Assembly (NCBI GenBank): GCA_030052745.1
Contig: JANBVO010000006.1
Coordinates: 372,001 to 436,000 of the forward strand
Direction: 5' to 3'
DNA: 64,000 bases
DNA from: Pleurostoma richardsiae
Taxonomy: Eukaryota; Ascomycota; Sordariomycetes; Calosphaeriales; Pleurostomataceae
In this document: positions 25,601 to 36,561 of the stretch, one piece after another
Layout: every line of letters begins with the position of its first letter
How positions within the stretch are numbered: position 1 is the stretch's first letter
The notes under the pieces: generated by a model
Told to the model about the DNA's origin: nothing
The model's database searches: none
The model's input: the letters and a program-made list of their open reading frames with translations, nothing else
Position numbers and translations under genes: made by a program

Positions 25601-26465
25601 TACAGCATGATTTCCCCGAGTATCTGTCCGCCAACCATATCCAGCTGATAGAGAGTATCCCGCCTTACTGTACGCAGCTCGTCAACATGGTCCTTGTGGC
25701 AAACCCAGCTAGCGGTGCTAAGATGCCCAATCCATTGCAGCCAGGCTTGAGGGTGGATAGGTTGGAGGAACTTCTGACCCCCCCTCACAGCTCCGAGGAT
25801 CCCGCTAGCTTCTTGCAGCAGCTTGGACTCTTGGATATCTTGAAACAGGCACTCGAAGCAGGACCATCCGAGAATGCGGTTGCTCACATGACCCATGCTA
25901 TCAACAAGCCCAGCAAGCAGAGAACAGCATTCGGTCATGTGCCACTTGCCGCCAACCTAGAGGTCATTGATGCCATCGTTGCTTATATCGGCGCATATGC
26001 TGTGGAGAAGACCACTGAGAAGGGCGGCAACGTGTTCGTGCCGGGGGCTACCGATATCGCGACTCTCTCTATGCTTGTCCACGAGCTGCCTCCGGAGGCT
26101 CGATACTACTTCCTAAACAGCGTGGTCAACCAACTGCGCTCTGCGAACTCGCACACGCAGTTCTTCAGCCAAGCGCTGCTAGAGATCTTTGTGCACGACC
26201 TCGCTGATCCTGAGGAGACCGAGATCCGCCAGCAGATCACTCGGATCCTGCTGGAGCGCCTGGTTGGCTTCTGGCCGCAGCCGTGGGGGCTCATGATTAC
26301 CGCTATTGAGCTGATCAAGAACGAAAAATACATGTTCTTCGACCTTCCATTCATCAACTCGGCTCCTGAGGTAAGATCGGACCCAAACCATCGCTCTGTT
26401 TTCGGTTCATGCTAATTCTCACATAGGTGGCTCAGCGTTTCATGGAGGTCTTGCAGCGAGCTTAG
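19660..26465 (+). CDS. NOT1: NOT1, scaffold subunit of the CCR4-NOT deadenylase complex
   Basis: Four exons, 19660-19911, 20009-20342, 20414-26370 and 26427-26465, give 2,193 residues, the usual fungal size. The introns are 97, 71 and 56 bp and all preserve frame. Domains visible: N-terminal HEAT-like region; MIF4G domain that binds CAF1 (about 930-1150, NLTETTLQGMFRELREML, NLGGWLGLLTLARDKP); DUF3819/CAF40-binding three-helix region (about 1195-1330, IVRTALTRALQDIIQPVVDR); and the C-terminal NOT1 superfamily domain (from about 1790, FNQRVFYRFFSVILHEI, LLIVLQHDFPEYL) that docks NOT2-NOT5. The complex shortens mRNA poly(A) tails and acts in the cytoplasm and nucleus. The first ATG in frame is at 19660; the frame continues upstream without ATG, and a possible acceptor at about 19616 means a further 5' exon is possible. 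The final exon codes only 12 residues. Confidence 0.95.
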
Positions 26466-28337
26466 GCCAGACCGCGGAGGGCGGCTGTATGATTCAGCAT
26501 TGCTAGACATCACATTACAACGGAGTTCTTCTTTTCTTGGAAGGGGGGGCGGGGAAACGGCAGCCTGCTTGTTCTCTAGATATTTGGGGTTGGTGTGCCA
26601 GCATCGGTTCTCTACCTGCGCTACGATGAAACTGATCTCGCGCGATGCAGAGAGAGAAAAAAGGAGCTACGGATTACGGAATGAAGATGCGGGCAGCGGG
26701 CGCAAAAGTGCTGACTGGCTTAACGCTGTATGTAACTTATGTACTAATATATATGAACGAAACGGGCACCACGGCGTTTGCTATCATTGCATTTACTTAC
26801 TTTGGTCTTCTCAGTTGTGTCAAAGTTGCCTCTCATGCAGGAACACTGGTATTGTCACGTTCCGCTTGGCGCGCCGGCAAGCCATCCGGAAGCAAGGGAG
26901 GCTCCCGGCCTGGGCAGTCTAGGCCACCCCCATTTTAGCCATTGGCCGCATCGGGTTTGGGGGGCCACCTCATCCGGACGTGTTGTTCCATCAGGAAAGA
27001 AAGCAAGGTTTCACTTCCATCTCGGCCGGGCGCTCGGTGCGGGGTAGATGGTAGATCGGGAAGAGATGAAGCTAGCTGTTGCACAGCTAAGTGTGTTCTG
27101 ACTGACTCGCTAGGGATGATCAACACAGGCTCGGTTCGATGATAAGGATCTCTTCTCTCTCTTCCTCTTCATGGGGTGAGGATGGAGGGGGACTATTTTC
27201 CCGCGGGTGACGTCCCGGAGGCCTGTGCAGCATCATGGATCTTGCAGATTGTGGGCTGGCTGACGTTGGGATTGGCGGGATTGACACGGAGAAGATGGGG
27301 CCCTCGGGCGGAGAGGAGGGCGGAGCGCGCTGTTGGCGGCCGGTCCGGTGTTGGGCTCCTGGCTGTAGTGTACGTAAGTAGAGAGAGATGGAGAAAATGA
27401 CGTCCAGTCCTCGCTGTTGCCGAGTCGCCCACACGGCACGAACGCAAGGGGGTTGGTGATCCTTTCGGTGAATGTATTGTCTCAGCAACACGCGATATAC
27501 TCGGCAAGTTCACCACCTTTCGGCGTGCTGAGATCCCCTTTTCCTCCTGGCACGCGAGCTCGTGTCGGCAAGGGAGAGACTAGCGGCCTGCGGAAGCTGT
27601 CCGAGTGTCCCACTTGTGGAAGCGCGGAAGGGCAGCCCGGACAAGGAGGCTTATGCGCGTGGTGTACGTACGCGATGCCGCAACAGCATGGAGATGAGAG
27701 ACAGGAAAGGTGGAGAAGGACATCTCGCCTGGGTTGCATCTGATCAGGCATATGAGATCAATGGGTGGTTTTTGGTGGGACGAGCTAGAAACCCTCCCTT
27801 CTTAGCCGCACAACTGACGATGGAGCGAACGGGGTTCTTGCGCTGCATCTTAGGAGAGGCAAGAGGGGTGGTGGGAAGATAAGGTGGTTAGTGTATGTAC
27901 CGTACCTACTCCGTATGTGATGATATTCGGGGTAGCCTGGATGCTGTCGTTCCAAGTGTCATACGAAGAGGTCGCTTGGTGTTGGTGCTCCGTCAGTAAG
28001 CTGCGACAGCCCAAGATGCAAGTACATTGGTTACATACCGCCCTATCACCTGCATATCAAGCAAGGCGGTGAGCGGACTGGCCAGGGAGCAAGACGGTGA
28101 TAGCGCGTTAACAGTCAGGGGCTGATCTTGTACTGTAAATGTGGGGAAACGAAAATGCGGGCGTCTTGATGTCACGGAGTTGTGACGGAAGCCTGTTAGC
28201 GCAGGAACAGGCAGGAGCGCACGAGCTTTTAGCTCTGTGATCAGCTTCCCATGAAGCATGTTAGCCCTTTCCCCTCCTCCCAACTTACGACAATGAGGGA
28301 AAAACGAGAGACGAGGAGAAAGAAAACAAAACATGAC

Positions 28338-28386
28338 AAAAAAAAAAAAAGGAAATTAAAAAGATAAAAAGAAAAGGGAGAGAAAG
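28338..28386 (+). repeat. Purine-rich tract starting with a 13-A run
   Basis: Thirteen A residues (28338-28350) followed by A/G-rich sequence with only a few T bases, about 49 bp in all. Such tracts exclude nucleosomes and are common near fungal promoters. It could also be slippage-prone in sequencing. Confidence 0.7.
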
Positions 28387-29144
28387 CTGCCTGTGCACGG
28401 ACAGGCCCACACCTCCCTGGCCGGCTTTTTTTGTCTCGTTTTCTTGACGTCGTTTGCTATTCCCCGCCTTCCCATTGGCCGCCAGGAGAAGGGCCGGCAC
28501 GAAAAGGGAAAAAGCTGTCTCTCCACCGGGACACAAATTATTTCGCAAGTTACCGAAGAATGCCGGTTATGATGAGAGGGGACATGCCGTGTTGAAGTAT
28601 GGTTGGTACGTAACACTCCAAGGCAGATTGTGTGCACGTATGAGTAAAGGCACCAGGGCGACGGCGCATGTGTTGCTCGTTGTGGTGCTGGATGTGTTGG
28701 TCGCCAGGTGACCAAACACTCACTCGCCGTAGGCAGCACCAGGCAAGCAACCAGTCATGCCAGTCAGTCTACCTAGAGGACATGAAAGTTCGACTAAGAG
28801 AGAGAGGAGCATTAAGGAGGGTTGAATGGATATTGGATGGATAGATAGGTGGAATAGGCACTCCGTAGATAGCAGAAAGAGGCAGATCAGAGCGGTGTGC
28901 TGTTTTCCTGATTTCCCGCTTTGTGCTGATGCGTCGCATGCAGTCGGTCGGTCATGATAACACAACATGTCAGCGAATTATCACGGAGCAGCAGTAGTGT
29001 TTGTTAGTGCGCGCGACAGCTGGTGCTGGCTGGACTGGAAGGACTGGACGGAGAAGCGTGCAGTAGCAGCAGCATGGAACAGCAGCAGGAGCTGATGCGA
29101 TGCAGCCTTTCGGAGTGGTCTCCATAACTTACCGCCTTTTTTTT

Positions 29145-29178
29145 CTTTCTTTCTTTCTTCTCCTTCTTTTCTTTCTCT
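29145..29178 (+). repeat. Pure pyrimidine tract (C/T only, CTTT repeats)
   Basis: Thirty-four consecutive pyrimidines including three CTTT repeat units, about 520 bp upstream of the GDS1-type start codon. On the coding strand this resembles the CT-rich boxes that precede transcription starts of highly expressed filamentous-fungal genes. Confidence 0.7.
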
Positions 29179-29699
29179 GGGCCCTCTCGTTTTATTTTTC
29201 ACGCATCCCTGCCGAGCTACTGCGGAAACCCACCATGATCCCTGCCGCTGCGTTAGCGCCTGGCTGTCCACCATTCCCAAACACTCCCTGACAGCCTTCC
29301 GCCCCAAACGGGAAGAGAAAAAAAGTTACTGCCTCCTCTCCCTCTTACACTTACACACGCACACGCCGCCCCGACCCATCTCCTCGCCCGTCCAACAAAC
29401 AGCCCCCTTCGCCATCCATCGCCAGCCGCCCGCCACTGCTCCTCTCCCTCCCATCATCATCACACCGCAGCCCCCTTTCCCTCCTTATTCCAATACCTCC
29501 CTATTCTCCCTGCTTGCCTACCTACCTAATACCTTCGTACATCGACAAGCTCCGGCCCTGCGCTTCTTGTGTCATTATTATTATCCCCCTGATTCTCATT
29601 CGCGGCTGTTAAGAGATCCCACCGGTTCCGAGCGCAGGGTTCCATTCTCAAACACGGGGCATAGACGAGTATCCGGTGTTAGACGCAGCGTTGTTCATC

Positions 29700-31046
29700 A
29701 TGCCGTACAATACCCGTCGCAAATCGCTGTCTTTGCCGTCGTTGGGCATTCACATTCCCGTAACCCATGCTGCAAGGGCTGCCGCCCATCGAGCAAACTC
29801 GAGCCAGTCGCACCCCAATAAAGCCCACGGCGCATCCTCCTCTTCCTCCTCGCCGACCTCCTCCGCTACTGCCTCTCCCTCTCCACACTCCGATATGCAG
29901 CAACATCCCAGCAAGAGAGTAAAGCGGTCGCATGGCGGCGAGTCGCATAGCCCGCACTCTCCCGCGACCCTCCCTGCAAAGAAACACAACGATGCCGTCA
30001 AGCTCGATGCTACGCCGCCCCCCTCCCCGCGCGGCGCGCGCTCTTCCTCAGTCGAGCTGAACGATGCCGAAGATACCGTGCCGAGGAAGGTCGACTTGGA
30101 GGGCATCAACGACGAGATTGTCGAGGCGGTCATCGTTCAGTTACAGGAGACAGGCAACCGTCCCCACCTAGTCAAGGAGCTTTCTTCCGTCCTCATACAG
30201 CAGCTCAAGATCGTGCAGCAGTACGTCCATTTCCTTCAAAATCACCCCGAGGGAGCCGGTCGCTAACAGTTTCCTAGGTCTGCGAACCCGTGCGCAATAA
30301 TCTCATCTCGACTTTCGACTTACCTTAAACGGACTTGCTGGACCGCGCTGGCCCCTTGCCCCCTTGCCAAGGAACTCGAGACCGTGCATCCTCGCAGAAC
30401 CTATTTTTACCTCACGACATGCCCTCACCAGCCGCTTCCCGACCCGTCTGCAGTTCAGCTACTGCAGCGCACCATCGTTACGCCGTCGCTATCCAGCGGC
30501 GCCTCCGCTTCCGAGGATGCCGACGAGGAAAGGAGGCGAGAGCTCAGTCCCTCACCCGAGGTCGACCTCTCCTCTCCCGAGTTCGACGACATGGATGATG
30601 ACGTTCCGATGCCGAGCACTCCGATAGGGTCCTTGTCTGGACGGGCTCCGCGGCTGAGCTCCTTCATGGCTAGAAGCCACCGGGGCACCTCGCCGCCTCT
30701 CGAGAAAGACGAGAAGGAGTTCACACAGACCGCCGATGGACTACAAAAGCGCAAGCTCACCGGAGAGATGAAGGCCGCCGCCTCCGAGCCGGTCGGCCAG
30801 GTGATGGACCTTGACGATAGCGCCCGGGACTACAGCCTGTTTGGCGAGCAGAAAGCCTTCACTGCAGGCTTCATTGCGACGATGGATTTCGTCACCAGCC
30901 CAGCAATCCGGCCAAGCTTCCCGTTGAACTTGAAGAAGGACGGCGAGGCCGAGAACTGGGCAAAGTTGGATAGTCTTCTCGAATGGGACCGGAGCCCCGA
31001 GAACATCGAGCTGGAGGAGCTCGATGGCCTGTTGGATGATTACTGA
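29700..31046 (+). CDS. GDS1 winged-helix domain protein
   Basis: Two exons, 29700-30220 and 30278-31046, with a 57-bp intron that splits a glutamine codon; 429 residues. ATG 29700 (MPYNTRRKSLSLPSLGIHIP) matches the near-invariant start of this fungal family. Residues about 135-235 form the winged-helix segment (NDEIVEAVIVQLQETGNRP, then ANPCAIISSRLSTYLKR and PLAKELETVHPRRTYFYLTT after the splice). The flanks are Ser/Pro/Ala-rich and disordered, with a basic patch (SKRVKRSHGG) that could serve as a nuclear signal. The yeast namesake GDS1 is linked to nuclear-mitochondrial communication; the winged helix suggests nucleic-acid or protein binding. The exact role in filamentous fungi is unknown. 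Confidence 0.85.
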
Positions 31047-32847
31047 TGGAGTTTGCCCACTGGATGGTCACCCCGCACTCATGATGGTGATACCCCTGGA
31101 AGGGTGGCAGGCACTTGGCCTCGCCTGTCACCAGAGGAGAATGATGTAAGCTATACTAATCTGGCTGGCCTCTTTCAAATGTACAATATTCTGTTCCTCG
31201 ACCTTGGCAATATCTGGGAGCATAGATGCGCTAGAGGTACTCGGCAGATGCCTGGACGCTCGGGACGAAAAGGAGGCTGGCGAGGAGTTGACAGGCAATA
31301 AAAAGCGAAATCCCACTTCATTCTACACGTTGTGCGTTTCAAGATGCTTCTTCCCTTTGTCTGTCTCGTCGCGCGATTTGCAGCTATTCGCGGTCGGCGC
31401 TGTTTGCCTGCCCGCCTACCTGCCTGCCCGCCCGGTAGCCAGAGAAACGGGTGGGCAAGCCACATGAGCTAGCGCCACATCGGGCTTGAATCTTTCTGCC
31501 TGACGAAAAGGTTCTCCCGCCGCCTGCCAGTCCCCGTCGCCACCAGTAATACATAAGAGAAATCCAAATTTGGCTCCCTCGGCTGACGCCGACCCTCTTT
31601 TAAGTTACACGCCGGTCCAGAAATTTCTCGACGGCGCAGGGATTTCCCAAAGAAGGCAGCGGACAAAGAGAAGGCGAGACTGGCGCGCTCGGACCTGACT
31701 CGGCGAGGTCGCCCCTAGCAGAAAAGCAATGACTTACGCATACACGTTCACCTGCGCGCTTGTAGTTTTATTGCGTCTGCCACGGACGGGGTACTCCGTA
31801 CAGCCTACGGAGTACAGGTGTAGACCTCGCCGTCTCGGTCGGGTCGCCCCTCCTGTGAGACGACCCTGTCTTGCTCCTCTCTTACTCCGTCGGCGTCCGA
31901 GGTGCACAACCGCACGGTTCGGGGGGGATTGGGGGCCAAGCGAGAAGCCCAGCGTCATTAAGCGATCATCGTCGTCCGCGTCCTCTCCTGACTGACGACG
32001 GCTAACCGAGGTACGCGTCTCGCAATCGCATGAGCTGCGCACGGGTGTCACGTATTGGTCCCTCCGAGGACCCACATGTATAGGATGCTATGGGACGAGG
32101 GCGCATCCTCCGCCTCGTGCGCCTGGGCATCTCGAGCCATGTCCCTCAGACAATGAGGCAATGTCCCCAGAGACTGATGCCGCGACTCGCCTGTGTCTCG
32201 TCTGCCGCCGTCGCTGAACCAGATACGTCCTGCGACACCGTTCTCCCATTTTTTTTTTGGCCACGTGCGCCTGTTTCCGGTCGCTGCGGGCGGCTGGGTC
32301 GGGCAATGAGCCAGCGTGCGAGGCTACTGCGCTTCTGCGCCAGTAGCGCTCGCTCTGGACCGCTCCATGGGAAGGACCGGGCTTTCCCGCTCCAAGTGGG
32401 ACGGCTTGCGCCCGCGTCGAGAGCCGCATTCGCGGTCCATGCTCGATACGCACGCGGTGTTCTCTCTGCAAAAGGCAAGGTGGGCGACTGAATCGAGGAA
32501 GAGTGGCAGCAGACGGCTGTCTTGTCCGCTGTCCTGCTCGCTGTCCCATCCGCTGTCTTGGTGCACATCGAAAAGAGTTACACGGTCCTCTCCGAGTAGA
32601 TATCATTGGCGCCTACAGTCAAATACCCCAGACCCTATACATGAATAAGTTGATACATCGTAGCCTATTGCTCACTGCTACTTGAACTCGTCAGTAGCGG
32701 AGGTTACAACAAAACTGAAAGAGTTGACATGTTATAAGGAGAGGATCGCACGTAAACTGGGCTCGTTGAGTTGGCTCTCATAATACAAGTTGATACATAG
32801 AGATCTAATCATTATACAGTGTATGTCCCTAACCTCTATACCACCCA
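31047..32847. other. Convergent intergenic region (1.8 kb), no gene supported
   Basis: Lies between the 3' ends of the GDS1-type gene (+) and the methyltransferase gene (-). It contains a perfect 10-bp inverted repeat (31791-31815), described separately. Frames at 32088-32606 (-) and 32090-32491 (+) overlap each other on opposite strands and look like composition-driven shadows. Confidence 0.55.
31791..31815. repeat. Perfect inverted repeat, GTACTCCGTA - 5 bp - TACGGAGTAC
   Basis: Two 10-bp arms that are exact reverse complements are separated by CAGCC. The arms are two copies of the TACGGAGTA motif that recurs between genes in this window. The repeat lies in the middle of a convergent intergenic region. 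It could be a hairpin, a paired protein-binding site or a terminator-like structure. Confidence 0.85.
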
Positions 32848-34370
32848 TCAGACCCTGCCAGACGTATCTCTATCAGTCAGCCAACTCCAAAATGAGACCT
32901 TCCGCCCCTCTCCCTGCTGGCCATCCTCCCCCGGCCCCTTGACCCTGAGCACGATCCACAGCGTCGTGCCGAACTGGAACCACCCGGGCCTCGCGACCCT
33001 GACGACCTCCAGCCCGGGGACCTGCTCGGCCGCGGCCCGCACGATCCCCTCGATGTCGCGGTTCCACCAGCACCCGAACTTGGCGAAGTGGCCCGGCGCG
33101 AACTTATCCAGCAGGCCGTTGACGAAGCCGTACCAGCCGCGCCCGTGCTCCAGCAGCACGATCCGCCCCGTGCCCGGCTGCAGCATTGACGCCATCTCGG
33201 CGAGCAGCCGCGATGGGTCCGCTACGCTGCAGAGGCCGAAGGTCTGCAGGATGGTGTCGTAGTACTTCCTCGGTCCGGAGGGGGAGGAGGGGGACGAGAC
33301 AGCTGGAGGGGGAGGTAGTGCGTCTTCGGCGTCGCCCTGGAAGAGCCGGATGCGGCCTCCGCCCAGGTTCACCGTTAGAACCTCGTCTTTGGGGATGCCG
33401 TCCTGAGGAGACTGACCCGTGGTTGACGCCGCTGGACGCCCCTCGGAGACGGCGCGGGGCTGGGCCTGTGCCTGGATGTCGCGCCGGCGCTTCCGCTTGG
33501 GCACGAGCTCCGGGACCGCCTTCTTCAGCTTCGTCCACGCGACGTCCAGCACGTCGCCGGAGATGTCCACGCCAGTGAAGCTGAGCATGTCCGGCGGCAG
33601 GCCGTCGGAGCGGACCTTCTGAGACCTCCTCGGCTTCTCGGACGGCGCGGGAGCAGCGGCAGCCCCGTCCGCCGCGTCGACGACNNNNNNNNNNNNNNNN
33701 NNNNNNNGGCGCCCGGCCGCGGCGCCTCGGCCTTGATCTCCTCCCAGTCGTAGTACGGGATGTTGCGGCCCGTGCCGACCGCCACCTCGAGGACGTGCCC
33801 GCGCGCCAGCTGGGCGAACTGCCTGCGCAGCTTGGTCACGCCCATGAGCCACTCGGGCCAGTCGAGCTCCAGGTCGAACTGCGCTGCTGAGATGCGGCCC
33901 TCGCGCAGCTCTGGGGGACGGCCCGTCGGCGCCTCGGATTCCGCACCGGTACCGTGGTGATGGTCGTGGGTGCTCTCTACTGAGGAGGAGGAGCCGAGCA
34001 CGGAGGACACGACTAAGCTGACGTAGAGGCCGATGCAGGCGGCGGCGAGGCCAGCGGCCACGAGGGGCAGCTTGCGCTGGGCGAAGAGTGATGACAGGGA
34101 TTCTTTCTCCGGCCGAGAAGAGGAAGGAGGCCTTGGCGTGGGACGAAGCGGTCGGGGGTTGGTCTTTTTGAGGTGAGGAAGTGGTTTAGGCGTTTTGCCA
34201 TGCTTGGACGTTGCTGGCGGAGCCTTGCTCGCCTTTGCGAGGTACGCTCGGGAAGTGTGGAAGGTTGCCGCCCCGCCAGGCAATGGAGGGCGCCTTTTCA
34301 AGGCCCGCAGGGCTGTAGGCCTCGCATGACGAAACGCTATCATCGCTGGCGATACGCTGGCGTAGCCCAT
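32848..34370 (-). CDS. OMS1: OMS1-like mitochondrial SAM-dependent methyltransferase (assembly gap inside)
   Basis: The minus-strand gene starts at ATG 34370 and ends with TGA at 32848-32850. The N terminus is Arg/Ser/Thr-rich and lacks acidic residues, like a mitochondrial presequence, and is followed by one membrane helix (PLVAAGLAAACIGLYVSLVV, about residues 100-120). The methyltransferase fold shows motif I (VLEVAVGTGRN), the GVDISGDVLDVA strand, LFQGDAEDALP, YDTILQTFGLCSV and IVLLEHGRGWYG, the last two typical of OMS1 and UbiE-like enzymes. A 23-N gap (33685-33707) falls just after motif I, and the reading frames on the two sides do not match through 23 bases, so the gap length is nominal. 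The protein is likely intact. Yeast OMS1 is an inner-membrane protein that suppresses respiratory assembly defects; its substrate is unknown. Confidence 0.87.
33685..33707. other. Assembly gap, 23 N
   Basis: A run of 23 N inside the methyltransferase coding region, flanked by GC-rich sequence (Ala/Pro codons), which is a common cause of local assembly failure. The codon phase changes across it, so the true length differs from 23 modulo 3. Confidence 0.99.
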
Positions 34371-34819
34371 CCTCAGCTCTTAACAGAAGACTTTTCAGTT
34401 CCCGGGTGTCCTGCCGTCGTGGTGCCTTGCTCGCTTATATCCGAGTCCCTCCAGCCCCCTTTAACCCGCCAGTATTCCTTCACGATGTCGAAGAGCCGGT
34501 CTAAGGAGCCATTCTACCAGGCGTCACTAGCTGGGCGTCCAAAGGTTCATCCGCCCGGAACTAGAGAATCTCGGCGCGGAGCCACGTGACAGCGGCAGGA
34601 CCCACAAAGCGGTCGAGGCCGGAAGCGACGCTTCGGCAGCAAAATATGGAGCCAAGCAGGGATGCATGCAGGAGATTCCCGATGCTGCGGTTCGCTTAGG
34701 CGTAGACTAAAACATCCAAGGGGAGCTTTAACACGACCTCGACGTCACTGCTATTATACGCGGTCTTTGCTCGCACCAGACACAACATCACAGCAACATT
34801 CTGGTCGCCGTGACGCGCC
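34371..34819. promoter_or_regulatory. Divergent promoter region (449 bp)
   Basis: The only sequence separating the start codons of the methyltransferase (-) and the IMPACT-domain gene (+). The two genes probably share regulatory sites. I see no clear TATA box on either strand; ATTATACGCGG near 34752 is the closest element for the plus-strand gene. Confidence 0.5.
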
Positions 34820-36561
34820 ATGGCGACTCAGCAGGACCTCCAGGAGCTCCTCCGTCTCCAGACGGCACGGAAGCTCCCCATGATGCAGGCCATGGGCCAG
34901 ATCAGAGCCCTCCAGGGCGTGAATCTCCGGAGGTGAGCCGCGCCCGCCCCACACTTCGCCCGCCCCTGCCGGTGCTTGAGAGCGGCGCCAGCTCACACAG
35001 CAGCGTGCCTAGCATACAGCAGATCGCCGAAGCCCCCCTGGCGACCGTCGAAACCGCACTCAAGGACCCCAAGGCCGCGAGAGCCTTCCAGAATGCATGC
35101 AAGGCGCACCTCAAGAGGATGGATTCCGGGAAACGGCCGGCCCCTGCTGGTGGTCCGGACGGCGGCTCCGCCAAGCGGGTCAGGCAGTCGGGAGGCGACG
35201 AATTCTTCCTCGGCCCAGCGCAGATGACACCCCAGCAGCTAGAGAGCTCGCTGGAGCTGCCCGTGTCCACCGACGAGGAGGCGATCGCGCGGGCGGCGGT
35301 CCAGACGAACAGGGCGCCGCTGGTCCTTGCATTCGCCGTCGAGCTGCTCCGGTACACCATGCCCGAACAGCCGCCGTCGAGCCGCCTGAGCCTGGCGCAG
35401 GCTGTCGTCAGCGCGAACTCGAGGTCGAAGGCTGTGAGCATCGGGCTGGAAAAGGGCCCGAGCGCGGACGACGAAGGGTGGGGGGAGGGCCAGCCGAGGA
35501 TACGCGTTTTGGGTCGTGAGATCGCGGTGCTGAAGCGTGGAGGTTACGAATGGAAGGGCGAGGAGACGGTGGGGGAGGCGGACGAGGTGCCACAAGGCGA
35601 GTCCGAAGAGACGGTGGACTCCACGTCCTCCACGGTGAAGGAGGTCGAGTCACAAACACAGCAAGGAGCTCTGCATCAAGCTACATCTGCTCATACTTGG
35701 GCTGTCAGCCAACCGGTCTCGCTGAAGTCATCCACCTTCATCGCTCGCGCAGCTATCATCACTGATCCATCCCAGCGGCAGTCATTGCTGAGATCCCTCC
35801 TCGACACCCATCCTAACCTCAAGAGTGCGTCCCACAACGCCTGGGCTTACCGCATCCGGCCCTCGCAGTCTGGTTCGGGTGCCAGCTATTTGCGCGAGGA
35901 GTCCTTTGACGACGGGGAGACGGGTTGCGGAGACCTCATGCTGCGGATAATGAGGGACGTGAACGCCGTGGACACGATGGTCGTGATGACGCGCTGGTTC
36001 GGAGGCGTCCTCCTGGGCCCGGACCGCTGGCGGCTGATGAGAAACGTCGTCACCAGCGCGCTGGCCGAGCGGCTGCGGAAGACGGGCGCGGAGGTCAGTC
36101 TGGGCGGGGAAGCGGTCTGGGGCCTGGACCTGGAGGGCATGAAGGCCAAGTCGGCGACGGGAGGCCACGGCAGCGGGTCCAGGGCCCGTGATGCTGTGAT
36201 AGGCGGGATGCAGATCCACAGGCCTGAGGCCGCGAGGAATTACCTGCTCAAGAGCTTTGCGACGGCGCCGTCCGCAACGCAAGGTGCGAACGAGTCACCG
36301 ACCAAGGCTAAGGCACCGGCGAAGAAGACGCTCAAGGCGCAGGACGCGGAGAAGGAGGAGAATCTCGGGCTCCTCCTCGGGGCGATAAGACTGCTCTACG
36401 ACAGCTGGGCTGATCACTTGACGCCCGCGGAGCTCGACCGCAGGGCGTGGAGCTGGTACGTTGCTGTCCGGCCGGAGGTGGAGCACGGTCCCTCAGGATG
36501 GGGCGCGAAAGGCACCTTGAACCTAGCAGACATCTTGAAGCTCAGGCGGCAAGGCTCTTAA
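34820..36561 (+). CDS. IMPACT-family (UPF0029) domain protein
   Basis: Two exons, 34820-34932 and 35001-36561, with a 68-bp intron, give 557 residues. The long open frame entered at 34810 starts with GTG and codes an unnatural Pro-rich N terminus; the spliced start (MATQQDLQELLRLQTARKLP, then QIRALQGVNLR joined to SSVPSIQQIAEAPLATVE) reads as a conserved fungal sequence. The IMPACT domain lies at about 282-396 (STFIARAAII, SHNAWAYRI, DDGETGCGDLMLRIM, VVMTRWFGGVLLGPDRW). Unlike YIH1/IMPACT there is no RWD domain before it, so a role in GCN2 control cannot be assumed. The C-terminal region (LLLGAIRLLYDSWADHL, LNLADILKLR) is helical. Function in fungi is unknown; nucleic-acid binding has been suggested for the fold. 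Confidence 0.87.

Larger units (their letters stand above)
26466..29699. other. Long intergenic region (3.2 kb) upstream of the GDS1-type gene
   Basis: No coding frame here is convincing. The first 500 bp is the NOT1 3' flank. From about 29290 to 29690 the plus strand is strongly C/T-rich, typical of a long fungal 5' leader. It also holds a purine tract (28338-28386), a pyrimidine tract (29145-29178) and one TACTCCGTA motif (27907-27915). The length suggests complex regulation or an unspliced leader of the next gene. Confidence 0.55.

Noticed and set aside
32848-34370. Methyltransferase as a frameshifted pseudogene
   Set aside because: The frame mismatch occurs exactly at the N gap, so it is an assembly matter.
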